This document shows positions 26,977 through 36,664 of a stretch of DNA of 64,000 nt, in pieces. Position numbers and translations under genes: made by a program. Source of the DNA: Halomonas fontilapidosi (GTDB lineage: Bacteria; Pseudomonadota; Gammaproteobacteria; Pseudomonadales; Halomonadaceae). The notes beneath the pieces are model-generated. The model was not told the DNA's origin, did no database searches, and saw only the letters and a program-made list of their open reading frames with translations. Numbering within the stretch: position 1 is the first letter of the stretch; every line of letters begins with the position of its first letter. The stretch is from the NCBI RefSeq assembly GCF_014192285.1, contig NZ_JACHXQ010000010.1, positions 1 through 64,000 on the forward strand. The letters run 5' to 3'.

Positions 26977-28656
26977 ATGTTCCAGCTCACCCGCAGCGTC
27001 ACCTGGCAGGCCCTCAAGGGCCTGCAGGCCGAGACCGCCTTTGATCGCATCCGTGACTACTTCGCCGCCGACTCGAAACGCTTCGAGAAGATGAGCCTGC
27101 GCGTCGGCGGGCTCTTCCTCGACTACTCCAAGCAGCCGGTCTCCGACGAGGTGCTGGCCACGCTGATCGAGCTCGCCGAGCACTCGGCGCTGGTCCAGCG
27201 CCGCGCCCAGATGTTCTCCGGGGACATCATCAACGTCACCGAGGACCGACCCGTCCTGCATACCGCCCTGCGCAACCTCGGCCAGGGGCCGCTCAAGGTC
27301 GACGGCCAGGACGTGATGCCGGAGATCCAGCGCACCCGCGAGCAGATCCGCACCTTCTCCGAGGCGGTGCGCAACGGCGAGTGGACGGGCTTCGATGGCC
27401 AGCGCATCAAGGACGTGGTCAACATCGGCATCGGCGGCTCGGACCTGGGCCCCAACATGGCCTGCCGGGCACTGCTCAAGCACCGCCATCCGGGGCTCGG
27501 CTTCCACTTCGTCTCCAACGTCGACGGCGCGCATATCCAGAAGGTGCTCAGCCGCCTCGACCCGGCCACCACCCTGTTCATCGTCTCCACCAAGACCTTC
27601 TCCACCCAGGAGACGCTGCTCAATGCCCATACCGCGCGCCGCTGGTTCCTGGACAACGCCGGCCCCGACGCCGACGTGGGGGCGCACTTCATCGCCGCTT
27701 CCACCAACAAGGCGGCGGCCATGGCATTCGGCATCCGCGAGGAGAACGTCTTCGAGTTCTGGGCCTGGGTCGGCGGGCGCTACTCGATGTGGTCCTCCAT
27801 CGGCTTGCCCATCGCGCTCTCCATCGGCTTCGACGGCTTCATGGAGCTGCTCGAGGGCGCCTATGAGATGGACCAGCACTTCCTGTCCGCGCCCTTCGCC
27901 GCGAACATGCCGGTGCTGATGGCGCTGATCGGCATCTGGCACATCAACTTCCAGGGCGCCGAGACCCAGGCCATCGTGCCCTACGACCAGGCGCTGCATC
28001 AGCTGCCGGCCTTCCTGCAGCAGCTCGACATGGAGTCCAACGGCAAGTCGGTGGACATCTTCGGCCACCCGGTGGACTACAAGACCGGGCCGATCGTCTG
28101 GGGCCAGACCGGCTCCAACGGCCAGCACGCCTTCTTCCAGCTGCTGCATCAGGGTACCCGCTACGTGCCGATCGACTTCATCGCCTCGCTCAAGCCCGAG
28201 CCGGGCATGGAGGAGCACCACTTCGCGCTGCTCACCAATATGCTGGCCCAGGCCAACGCCTTCATGGAGGGTAGCCAGACCGGCAGCCGCCTCGACCCCT
28301 ACAGCTGCCCGGGCAACCGCCCCTCCAGCGTGCTGCTGCTCGACGAGCTGACGCCGAAGAACCTCGGTGCGCTGATCGCGCTCTACGAGCACAAGGTGTT
28401 CGTCCAGGGGGTGATCTGGAACATCAACTCCTTCGACCAGTGGGGGGTGCAGCTGGGCAAGCGCATCGCCGGCGAGATCAGCGAACGCATCGACGCCCAC
28501 AGCCAGGACTTCGATGCCTCCACCCAGGGCCTGCTGGCGCTGGTGCGCGATCACTTCCCCCGCGGCGGCGAGCCGTCGGGCGGCGGCCCGTCAGGCGGCG
28601 AGGAGAGGGCCGGAAGGCCTCGGCGCAGGTCGCGCAAGGCCACGACCGGTCGTTGA
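26977..28656 (+). CDS. pgi: Glucose-6-phosphate isomerase
   Basis: A 559-residue cytoplasmic enzyme interconverting glucose 6-phosphate and fructose 6-phosphate. Motifs are VNIGIGGSDLGPNMACRAL, the FIVSTKTFSTQETLLNA phosphate loop, GGRYSMWSSIGLPIAL, and GQTGSNGQHAFFQLLHQGT with the catalytic His. A Gly/Ser/Arg-rich tail (about residues 530-559) extends past the usual end. ATG 26977 has AGAGG upstream. It lies 47 bases after fruA on the same strand, and linkage to fructose use makes metabolic sense. Confidence 0.96.
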   Translation: MFQLTRSVTWQALKGLQAETAFDRIRDYFAADSKRFEKMSLRVGGLFLDYSKQPVSDEVLATLIELAEHSALVQRRAQMFSGDIINVTEDRPVLHTALRNLGQGPLKVDGQDVMPEIQRTREQIRTFSEAVRNGEWTGFDGQRIKDVVNIGIGGSDLGPNMACRALLKHRHPGLGFHFVSNVDGAHIQKVLSRLDPATTLFIVSTKTFSTQETLLNAHTARRWFLDNAGPDADVGAHFIAASTNKAAAMAFGIREENVFEFWAWVGGRYSMWSSIGLPIALSIGFDGFMELLEGAYEMDQHFLSAPFAANMPVLMALIGIWHINFQGAETQAIVPYDQALHQLPAFLQQLDMESNGKSVDIFGHPVDYKTGPIVWGQTGSNGQHAFFQLLHQGTRYVPIDFIASLKPEPGMEEHHFALLTNMLAQANAFMEGSQTGSRLDPYSCPGNRPSSVLLLDELTPKNLGALIALYEHKVFVQGVIWNINSFDQWGVQLGKRIAGEISERIDAHSQDFDASTQGLLALVRDHFPRGGEPSGGGPSGGEERAGRPRRRSRKATTGR

Positions 28657-28672
28657 AGGGTGATGCCGGGGA

Positions 28673-29176
28673 TCAGGCTCGGGCAGGGACGGCGTAGGCG
28701 CCTGCCTGGGCCTCCTCCTCGAGCAGCTGGCAGGCGGTGCGCTTGCGCTCGATGAACTGCGTGAGCATGGCGTCGAGCGCCGGCAGCTGGCCGTAGCGGG
28801 CCATCAGTTCGCTGAATCGCCGCGAGTAGTGGGCGAATGTCAGGGCATGGCTCAGCGTCAGGCCGGCCATGACGTCGTCGGTGATGAACAGGTGCAGTTG
28901 GCTTGCTCCCGCGAGCGTCGAGTCGCGGAAGGGGCCGGTCGGCAGGCACTGATCCAGGCTCAGCTGCTCGGCCAGTGCCTCCAGGGCGCTGCTGCGCTGT
29001 TCGCACTCGATACCCAGCGACGCCATCAGGCGCCCGACGTGAGGGTAGGCGGGCAGGAAGCTAAGGGCCAGGCCGCGATAGCGCTCCATCTCGCGTGACT
29101 CGTGTTCGTGGGCGAGCAGCAGCTGCTCGGCCGCGGGGTATGAGTAGGCTTGGGTCCCGGGGGTGATGGCAGGCAT
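28673..29176 (-). CDS. Uncharacterised helical, ferritin-like protein
   Basis: A 167-residue soluble protein with no signal peptide or membrane segment. It is strongly helical and has early acid-histidine clusters (LAHEHESREMERYRGLA) like the helices of ferritin-like or rubrerythrin-type di-iron proteins. A full set of iron ligands cannot be confirmed by eye. ATG 29176 has AAAGGAGA upstream, a strong site. An FNR/Anr-like box lies about 78-91 bases upstream, suggesting low-oxygen or nitric-oxide control. I do not recognise a named family; it may be restricted to halomonads. Confidence 0.6.
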   Translation of the reverse strand: MPAITPGTQAYSYPAAEQLLLAHEHESREMERYRGLALSFLPAYPHVGRLMASLGIECEQRSSALEALAEQLSLDQCLPTGPFRDSTLAGASQLHLFITDDVMAGLTLSHALTFAHYSRRFSELMARYGQLPALDAMLTQFIERKRTACQLLEEEAQAGAYAVPARA

Positions 29177-29253
29177 GGCGATCTCCTTTATTGTCTTCCG
29201 GGCCTCTTCCGGGCACCGTCCGAAATGGTAGCCGTCCAGGGTCGGATCCAGCC

Positions 29254-29267
29254 TTGACGTCGATCAA
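29254..29267. promoter_or_regulatory. FNR/Anr-type box TTGACGTCGATCAA
   Basis: Matches the FNR/Anr consensus TTGAT-N4-ATCAA at nine of ten defined bases. It lies between the ferritin-like gene (minus) and the FIST gene (plus). The distance of about 80-90 bases from the minus-strand start fits activation of that gene. Confidence 0.5.
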
Positions 29268-29354
29268 TTTCGTCACCGGATCAGCCAAAAGTACCAAGGC
29301 TCTCATGATCGCACCGGGAGCGCCTGACTCTGGCCCTGGCCGGAGGCCGGCATT

Positions 29355-29375
29355 GTCGCCGCTCGCTGCGGCGAC
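29355..29375 (+). other. Perfect hairpin in the leader of the FIST gene
   Basis: GTCGCCGC pairs with GCGGCGAC around TCGCT, ending 33 bases before the FIST start codon. It could shape translation or be an operator dyad; no T-tract follows. Confidence 0.4.
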
Positions 29376-29408
29376 ATACACTGCCTGAAACCGCACAGGC
29401 AGGCCGCC

Positions 29409-30605
29409 ATGCTCGATCTCTCTGACACCCCCGTTGTCCCCGGCCCGCTAGAGGCGGAGCCGCCGCTGCGCACGGCGGTGAGCCGGCGGCGTGACCCCGA
29501 CGAGGTGGCCGGTGAGCTGGCGAGCGCGCTGCGGCATGCCGAGCTCGGCTTCGTGCTGTTCTTCTGCAGCGCCGAGTATCCGCTGGCCGCGCTCTCCACG
29601 GCCCTCAATGAGGCCTTCGAGGGCGTGGCGGTGGCGGGTTGCACCACCGCCGGGGAGATCACGCCTGATGGTTACGGGCGGGGCTGTATCGTGGCCATCG
29701 GCTTCGACCGCCGCCACTTCGCCGTCTCCTGTGCGCTGGTCGAGGACCTGGCGGGCTTCGACCTGCTGCGTGCCCAGCGGCTGGTTGATGGCCTGCTCGA
29801 CGACTGTCGCGGCCGGGCCCTGGCCCCGGTAGGGGAGCAGAGCTTCGCCCTGACCCTGCTCGATGGCCTCTCCAGCTGCGAGGAGCAGGTGCTGGCGACC
29901 CTGGATGCTGCTCTGGGACGCATCCCCAGCTTCGGCGGCTCGGCCGGCGACGACAACCGCCTGGCCCATACCCATGTGCATGCCGACGGCCGCTTCCACG
30001 GCCAGGCAGCGGTGGTGGTCATGATCAACACCCGACTGCCCTTCGAGGTCTTCACCACCCACCACCTGCGCCCCCGGGACGAGAAGCTGGTGGTCACCCG
30101 CGCCGACCGCGAGCGCCGTCGGGTACTGGAGCTCAACGCCTTGCCGGCCGCCGAGGAGTACGCCCGGCTGGTGGGCCTGCCGGTCGAGGCCCTGGCGCCG
30201 GAGGTGTTCGCCCGTCACCCGCTGGCGGTGCGCCTGGGCGAGTCGCATTTCGTGCGCTCCATCCAGCGGGTCAACGATGACGGCAGCCTTAGCTTCTATT
30301 GCGCGGTAGAGAACGGCATCGTGCTCACCGCCATGCAGCCGGCCCCGCTGCTGGAGGACCTCGAGGCGGTCTTCGCCGGGCTCACCGCGCGTCTCGGTGA
30401 ACCGGCGCTGATCATCGGCTGCGACTGTTTCCTGCGCCGGCTCGAGCTGGAGGCCTTGGGACAGGTGGCGTCGGCCTCGGAGCTGCTGTGCCGCTCGCGG
30501 GTGATCGGCTTCAATACCTATGGGGAACAGCACCATGGCATGCACATCAACCAGACCTTCACCGGGGTTGCCATTGGATCTCGCCCGGTCACGCCAGGCG
30601 CCTGA
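29409..30605 (+). CDS. FIST-domain sensory protein
   Basis: A 398-residue cytoplasmic protein with FIST_N (about residues 35-230: GFVLFFCSAEYPL; VAGCTTAGEITPDGYG) and FIST_C (about 235-375: YARLVGLPVEALAPEVFARHPLAVR; FNTYGEQHHGMHINQTFTGVAIG). FIST domains are thought to sense small ligands such as amino acids for signalling proteins. The start is ATG 29409. The gene overlaps the hybrid kinase by about 32 bases, so the two are coupled and likely form one sensory unit. Confidence 0.9.
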   Translation: MLDLSDTPVVPGPLEAEPPLRTAVSRRRDPDEVAGELASALRHAELGFVLFFCSAEYPLAALSTALNEAFEGVAVAGCTTAGEITPDGYGRGCIVAIGFDRRHFAVSCALVEDLAGFDLLRAQRLVDGLLDDCRGRALAPVGEQSFALTLLDGLSSCEEQVLATLDAALGRIPSFGGSAGDDNRLAHTHVHADGRFHGQAAVVVMINTRLPFEVFTTHHLRPRDEKLVVTRADRERRRVLELNALPAAEEYARLVGLPVEALAPEVFARHPLAVRLGESHFVRSIQRVNDDGSLSFYCAVENGIVLTAMQPAPLLEDLEAVFAGLTARLGEPALIIGCDCFLRRLELEALGQVASASELLCRSRVIGFNTYGEQHHGMHINQTFTGVAIGSRPVTPGA

Positions 30606-31938
30606 CGATGCCGGCCCGCGGGAGCGGGAGCTGCTTGAGGAGAACGCTCGCCTGCGGCGGATCGCGGCCGCCCTGATGGAGCGCGTGGAGTCGGCGGGCG
30701 TGGCGGGTGGCGCGCCCTATGCGGCCTTCGAGCATGCGGTGCTGCTCGCCGAGCAGGTGCGCGAGCGCACCGAGACGCTGCAGCGCACCCTCGCCGAGCT
30801 GCATGCCGCCAAGGCGGAAGCCGAGGCCGCCAACCTCTCCAAGACCCGCTTCCTGGCCGCGGTGAGCCATGACCTGCTGCAGCCGTTGAATGCCGCCCGG
30901 CTGTTTACCAGCGCCCTGGAGGAACACCCCCTGCCCGACCCCTCGACCCGGCTGGTGGGCCATATCGGCCGCTCGCTCAAGGACGTGGAGGGGCTGCTCG
31001 GCACCCTGGTGGACATCTCGCGTCTCGATGCCGGGGTGCTCGAGCCGGATATTGCCCCCTTTCCCGTCGCCCGGCTGCTCGACGTGCTGGCCGAGGAGTA
31101 CCGTCAGATGGCCGCGGCTCGCGGTCTCGAGCTGCACTATGTGGGCAGCGACGCGGTGGTCGCCTCGGACCTGGCGCTGCTGGCCCGGGTGGTGCGTAAC
31201 TTTCTGACCAATGCCATCCGCTACACCGGGCGCGGCAAGATCCTGCTGGGCTGTCGACGCCGCCCCGAGGGGATCGAGATCCTGGTGGGGGACAGTGGAC
31301 CGGGGATCCCCGAGGCCCAGCGTGAGGCGATCTTCCAGGAGTTCCAGCGCCTGGGCGGCAATCGCGACGCCGAGGATCGTGGCCTTGGGCTGGGCCTGGC
31401 CATCGTCGACCGCATCGCGGGGATGCTCGGCCATCCCCTGCGGCTGGTCAGCGTGCCGGGCCGCGGCTCGCTCTTCTCGGTGCGGGTCCCCCATGGCCGA
31501 TTGCCGGTGGCATCGACGCCTCTCCAGGGCGGGGTGGTCTCGCCGGGGCAGGGTAGCGTCCTGGAGGGGGCGCGTATCTGGGTCATCGACAATGATCCCG
31601 GCATCTGCTCGGGGATGGCCGCGCTGCTCGAGGGCTGGGGCTGCCGGGTGGTGACCGCGACCTCGCTGGCTGACCTGGAGGAGAAGGCCGCCGGTGCGCG
31701 CGCGGACGTGTTGCTCGTTGACTTCCACCTGGGTGAGGAGGCGCCCGATGGGCTGGCAGTGGCGGCGCGGCTGCGTGAGCGCCAGCCGGGGCTCCCGGTG
31801 CTGGTGATCACCGCCAACCACGATGCGACGATCAAGGGCCTGACCCGGCAGCTCGACTATGGCTGCCTGCTCAAGCCCTTGAAGCCGCTGCGGCTGCGCA
31901 TGGCGCTGGCCGACCTGCTGGACGGTGACTCAGCGTGA
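30574..31938 (+). CDS. Soluble hybrid histidine kinase (ErcS'/NahK-like) with receiver
   Basis: A kinase of about 454 residues without membrane segments. An N-terminal coiled coil (ERELLEENARLRRIAAALM) precedes HisKA with H99 (AVSHDLLQPLNAAR), HATPase (NFLTNAIRYTGRG; GLGLGLAIVDRIAGML) and a C-terminal receiver with D383 (LLVDFHLGEEAPDG). The SHDLLQPLNAAR box is typical of the kinases in alcohol-oxidation regulation in Pseudomonas. TTG 30574 is chosen because GGGG lies six bases upstream and MDLARSRQ then begins the protein. TTG 30568 and ATG 30535 are alternatives. Input probably comes from the overlapping FIST protein. Its 3' end overlaps the convergent regulator gene by nine bases. Confidence 0.87.
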   Translation: MDLARSRQAPDDAGPRERELLEENARLRRIAAALMERVESAGVAGGAPYAAFEHAVLLAEQVRERTETLQRTLAELHAAKAEAEAANLSKTRFLAAVSHDLLQPLNAARLFTSALEEHPLPDPSTRLVGHIGRSLKDVEGLLGTLVDISRLDAGVLEPDIAPFPVARLLDVLAEEYRQMAAARGLELHYVGSDAVVASDLALLARVVRNFLTNAIRYTGRGKILLGCRRRPEGIEILVGDSGPGIPEAQREAIFQEFQRLGGNRDAEDRGLGLGLAIVDRIAGMLGHPLRLVSVPGRGSLFSVRVPHGRLPVASTPLQGGVVSPGQGSVLEGARIWVIDNDPGICSGMAALLEGWGCRVVTATSLADLEEKAAGARADVLLVDFHLGEEAPDGLAVAARLRERQPGLPVLVITANHDATIKGLTRQLDYGCLLKPLKPLRLRMALADLLDGDSA

Positions 31939-32610
31939 CGCGGCGTGGCGCTCGGCCAGCAGGGCCTCCAGGTCGGCATCATTGGCAGCGAGGATCGCCT
32001 GGACTCGGCCCGGCACGCCAAGCTTGCGCAGGATTGCCGAGACATGGGTCTTCACCGTGGTCTCGGCGATGTCGAGCTCCCGGGCTATCACCTTGTTGGA
32101 GGCGCCGCGGCTCAGGCGCAGCAGCACCTCGAGCTGCTTGTCGGTCAGCTCGGCGAAGCGAGGGCCCGGCGTGGGCATGCCGGCCCCGATGGAGGGCTGC
32201 GGGACGGCGGGACGCCGCATGATCTCCGGCGGCAGGTAGACCTGGCCCTCCAGCAGCTGGGCCAGCGCCGCGAGCAGGTCCCGACGCGGCGTCGACTTGG
32301 GGATGTAGCCCACCGCGCCCAGGTCGAGGGCGTCGAGGATGGTGCGCCGCTCCTGGTCGGCCGAGAGGATCGCCACCGGCAGCCAGGGATGTGCCGCGCG
32401 CAGCGCCTGCAGGCCCTCGAGCCCGCTGGCGTCGGGTAGGCCGAGGTCAAGCAACACCAGGTCGAGCTCCGCGCAGGCCGCGGCATGGCGCAAGGCCTGG
32501 TCCAGGCTCTCCGCCTCCAGCAGCCGGCTGTCGGGCAGGCCGGCCTCGATCACCGCCGCGATCGCCTCGCGGAACAGCGGATGGTCATCGGCGACCATCA
32601 GGGTGTGCAT
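31930..32610 (-). CDS. NarL/LuxR-family response regulator (ErdR/AgmR-like)
   Basis: A 226-residue two-domain regulator. The receiver (residues 1-120) has acidic residues D8/D9, phosphorylation site D55 ([11 protein letters not shown]) and K105-type lysine in IPKST. A LuxR helix-turn-helix follows ([38 protein letters not shown]). ATG 32610 has GAGGGA upstream. It is divergent from the aldehyde dehydrogenase across 138 bp and convergent with the hybrid kinase. In Pseudomonas a similar kinase-regulator set activates exaC. The same circuit here is inferred from synteny. Confidence 0.88.
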   Translation of the reverse strand: MHTLMVADDHPLFREAIAAVIEAGLPDSRLLEAESLDQALRHAAACAELDLVLLDLGLPDASGLEGLQALRAAHPWLPVAILSADQERRTILDALDLGAVGYIPKSTPRRDLLAALAQLLEGQVYLPPEIMRRPAVPQPSIGAGMPTPGPRFAELTDKQLEVLLRLSRGASNKVIARELDIAETTVKTHVSAILRKLGVPGRVQAILAANDADLEALLAERHAASR

Positions 32611-32748
32611 GGGCAATCCCTCGTGGGCTCGTCACGCCTCCTCCCGAAGGAGGAGGCCCTCTCCTGCCACCGGAGTATGTCGCACAAGGCGGCGCTGACA
32701 AACACTGAGGGGTGTATCGCCACAACGACAATACTCAGGAGTCACGCC

Positions 32749-34269
<1,521 letters not shown>

Positions 34270-34313
34270 CCGACGGCGTCGAACGACGCCCCAGCAGGAG
34301 TGAGCAGGCCTCT

Positions 34314-34339
34314 GGCGCGACGCGAGTCGCGCCTTTTTT
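34314..34339 (+). terminator. Intrinsic terminator after the aldehyde dehydrogenase
   Basis: GGCGCGAC pairs perfectly with GTCGCGCC around GCGA and is followed at once by six T residues. A weaker GGCGTC/GACGCC hairpin lies at 34275-34290. Confidence 0.9.
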
Positions 34340-34376
34340 GGCTCGCCGCTACAGCCTTTTTTGGCTCGCCGCTACA
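34331..34376 (+). repeat. Perfect 23-base tandem duplication spanning the terminator tail
   Basis: Bases 34331-34353 recur exactly at 34354-34376. Each unit starts GCCTTTTTTGG, so the duplication copied the end of the terminator stem and its T-tract. It is probably a recent slip duplication. Confidence 0.9.
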
Positions 34377-34429
34377 CGTCTGGGCCGCTTTGGGTCATCA
34401 TCTTCCGCCCGGTTCCCGGCGAAGAGAGC

Positions 34430-35044
34430 ATGGCGATGAGCGATCTCGAAGACCCTGACCTTCACCAGCAGCGATTGCAGTACGTGGCGTCAAGGGTCAG
34501 GGCCAGCGGAGCGCGACGGGTGCTCGATCTGGGCTGTGGCTCCGGCGGGCTGCTGCAGTACCTTCTGCGCGATGACCAGTTCGAGCGGGTGGTGGGCCTG
34601 GAGCGCTCCGGCGAGCTGCTGGCCCAGGCCAAGCTGCGTCTGGAAGACCTCCCGGCCGTCCGGGCGGGACGCCTCGAACTGGTTTGCGGCTCCTTCGCCG
34701 ACCCCCAGCCGCGCCTGGCGGGCTTCGAGGCCGCGGCCATGGTGGAGACCATCGAGCATGTCCCGCCCGAGGCGCTCTCCCGGGTCGAGCGCGCGGTTTT
34801 CGCGGGGCTGCGGCCGCACTTGCTGGTGATGACCACCCCCAACCACGAGTACAACCCCCTCTACGGCATGGCGCCGGGGGAGTTCCGCGACCCTGACCAC
34901 AAGTTCGAGTGGCATCGGTCGCGCTTTCGCGCCTGGGCACAGGGCGTGGCACAGCGCAACGGCTACCGAGTGCGCTTCTCGGGGATCGGTGAGATGCACG
35001 CCCACCTTGGCCAGCCGACCCAGGTGGCGCGCTTCTCGCGCTGA
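34430..35044 (+). CDS. Stand-alone Hen1-like RNA 3'-end ribose 2'-O-methyltransferase domain
   Basis: A 204-residue SAM-dependent methyltransferase. The SAM site is VLDLGCGSGGLLQYLL (residues 31-46). The Hen1 signature is present: E106-x-x-E109-H110 in MVETIEHVP, which with H157 in DHKFEWHR would bind the Mn/Mg ion used for 2'-O-methylation of RNA 3' ends. TTPNHEYN also matches. Bacterial Hen1 is usually a larger two-domain protein next to the RNA repair enzyme Pnkp. Here only the methyltransferase part exists and no Pnkp is adjacent. ATG 34430 is preceded by GAAGAGAG. It is monocistronic, and its RNA target is unknown. Confidence 0.8.
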   Translation: MAMSDLEDPDLHQQRLQYVASRVRASGARRVLDLGCGSGGLLQYLLRDDQFERVVGLERSGELLAQAKLRLEDLPAVRAGRLELVCGSFADPQPRLAGFEAAAMVETIEHVPPEALSRVERAVFAGLRPHLLVMTTPNHEYNPLYGMAPGEFRDPDHKFEWHRSRFRAWAQGVAQRNGYRVRFSGIGEMHAHLGQPTQVARFSR

Positions 35045-35134
35045 GTCGAATCCTGGCGGCAGCGACGCTCCCTTGCCTTGGCGGCGTAGCGCACTAGCAT
35101 GGCGGTATCCCGTTACCCTTCAAGAGGACGCGAC

Positions 35135-35554
35135 ATGTGGCAGCAGCAGGAACTGCGTCTCGCCCCGCGCGAGCGTGGCTTTCACCTTATCACCGCCGAG
35201 GTGGTCGACGGCCTGCCCGGATTGCAGGAAGTCGCCATGGGGCTGCTGCACCTGCAGCTGCTGCACACCTCGGCGTCGCTGACCCTCAACGAGAATGCCG
35301 ACCCCGATGTGCGCCATGACCTGGATGCCTTCCTGCGCGAGCGGATCCCCGGGGATCTGCCCTACTTCCGCCATACCCTCGAGGGACCGGACGACATGCC
35401 GGCCCACGTCTGCGCCAGCCTGCTCGGCACCCAGCTGACCCTGGCGGTGCGCGACGGCCGCCTGGCGCTGGGCACCTGGCAGGGGATCTGGCTGGGGGAG
35501 CATCGGGAGCAAGGCGGCGCGCGACGGCTTATCGCCACCCTCAACGGCGCCTGA
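35135..35554 (+). CDS. yjbQ: YjbQ/UPF0047-family protein
   Basis: A 139-residue single-domain protein typical of the YjbQ family (LQLLHTSASLTLNENADPDV, then DMPAHVCASLLGTQLTLAVRDGRLALGTWQGIWLGEHR split across the core). The conserved His-Asn-His cluster of the family is visible. Relatives show weak thiamine-phosphate synthase activity, but the true role is unsettled. ATG 35135 has AAGAGGAC upstream. It follows the Hen1-like gene by 90 bases on the same strand. Confidence 0.9.
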   Translation: MWQQQELRLAPRERGFHLITAEVVDGLPGLQEVAMGLLHLQLLHTSASLTLNENADPDVRHDLDAFLRERIPGDLPYFRHTLEGPDDMPAHVCASLLGTQLTLAVRDGRLALGTWQGIWLGEHREQGGARRLIATLNGA

Positions 35555-35589
35555 TCTGCGTCGCGCGCTCATGGCTTCCTGCGTGCTCG

Positions 35590-36531
35590 TCAGGTCTCCG
35601 TGAATACCACTGGGGGCTGGGGAGCACGATTCACCGACAGCGAGAAGATGTCCGGCCGGGCATAGTGGCCGCAGACATCCAGCGAACGGCGTGCCCGGCG
35701 CGCGCTCTCGATCTCGATCTCGGCATGCAGCATGCCCTTCTCGCGATTGAGGGGCCCCGCGACCACGTCCCCCGACGGGGCAATGACCACCGCATTGCCG
35801 ACATTGACCCACTCCTCCGGCGTGAAGAGCCGGTCGCGTTCGGGAAAGGCCGCGGGGATGTCGCTGCCCTGCAGGGCGGTGGCCGTGCCGATCACCCAGC
35901 AGCCGCCCTCCCTGGCAATGTGGCGTAGCGAGGCGAGGTTGATGTCGCTGGAGTCCCAGGTGGGGTTGATGAAGACCTCCAGGTCCTGGGCATACAGGGC
36001 GTAGCGCGCCAGCGGCATGTAGCTTTCCCAGCAGATCAGGCTGCCGAGGCGTCCGGCAGGGGTCTCGACCACCTTGAGCCCGCTGGCATCGCCCATGCCC
36101 CAGACCATGCGTTCGGGGTTTGTCGGCATCAGCTTGCGATGGCGATTGAGCAGCCGGCCATCCGGGCCGATCACCACCACGCTGTTGAACAGGGTGGTAC
36201 CGCTGTAGCGGCTGTCGATCTCGTTGAGGCCCGTCACCAGCGTCACCCCATGCCGGGCGGCCGCTTCCTGAATGGGCTCGAGGGTGTTCCCGGCCAGGTC
36301 GACGGCATTCTCGCGCAGTCGGGCATGCAGCTCACTGGTCAGCGCCATGTCACCGCCCGGGGCGAGTCGCCAGATCCAGGTTGGATAGCCGGGGATATAG
36401 GCTTCGGGAAAGACCAGCAGGGTTGCCCCGGAACCGACGGCCTCCTCGATCGACGCCAACATTCGCTCCACGGTCGCGTCTCGCTGGAGCAATACCGGGG
36501 GTGTCTGGATCACCGCGACGTGTGTGGTCAT
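35590..36531 (-). CDS. Nitrilase (true nitrilase branch)
   Basis: A 313-residue enzyme with catalytic E43 (FPEAYIPGYP), K133 (HRKLMPT) and C167 in LICWESYMPLAR. The Cys-Trp-Glu form and the YIPGYP loop mark branch 1 of the superfamily, true nitrilases that hydrolyse nitriles to carboxylic acids and ammonia. Cyanide hydratases and aliphatic or aryl nitrilases share these motifs, so substrate class is uncertain. ATG 36531 has GAGGA upstream. It appears monocistronic, between YjbQ and the LacI-type regulator. Confidence 0.9.
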   Translation of the reverse strand: MTTHVAVIQTPPVLLQRDATVERMLASIEEAVGSGATLLVFPEAYIPGYPTWIWRLAPGGDMALTSELHARLRENAVDLAGNTLEPIQEAAARHGVTLVTGLNEIDSRYSGTTLFNSVVVIGPDGRLLNRHRKLMPTNPERMVWGMGDASGLKVVETPAGRLGSLICWESYMPLARYALYAQDLEVFINPTWDSSDINLASLRHIAREGGCWVIGTATALQGSDIPAAFPERDRLFTPEEWVNVGNAVVIAPSGDVVAGPLNREKGMLHAEIEIESARRARRSLDVCGHYARPDIFSLSVNRAPQPPVVFTET

Positions 36532-36664
36532 GACAGGATCCTCGTGCGCGGTGCGAGCGCCGAAGGGCGCCGGTCACGGGCACTAGCCTTCTCTTCACTA
36601 TAGCGGCAGGAGGATGAGGCGCCTGGCATCGGGACGCAATCATACGGCCGGATCAACCAGTGTG

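Noticed and set aside
26950..28554. Antisense open frame of 534 codons across pgi
   Set aside because: Same shadow effect; pgi is complete and conserved on the plus strand.
34430..35554. Pnkp/Hen1 RNA-repair cassette
   Set aside because: The Hen1-like gene is followed by YjbQ, not a kinase-phosphatase-ligase; only the methyltransferase half is present.
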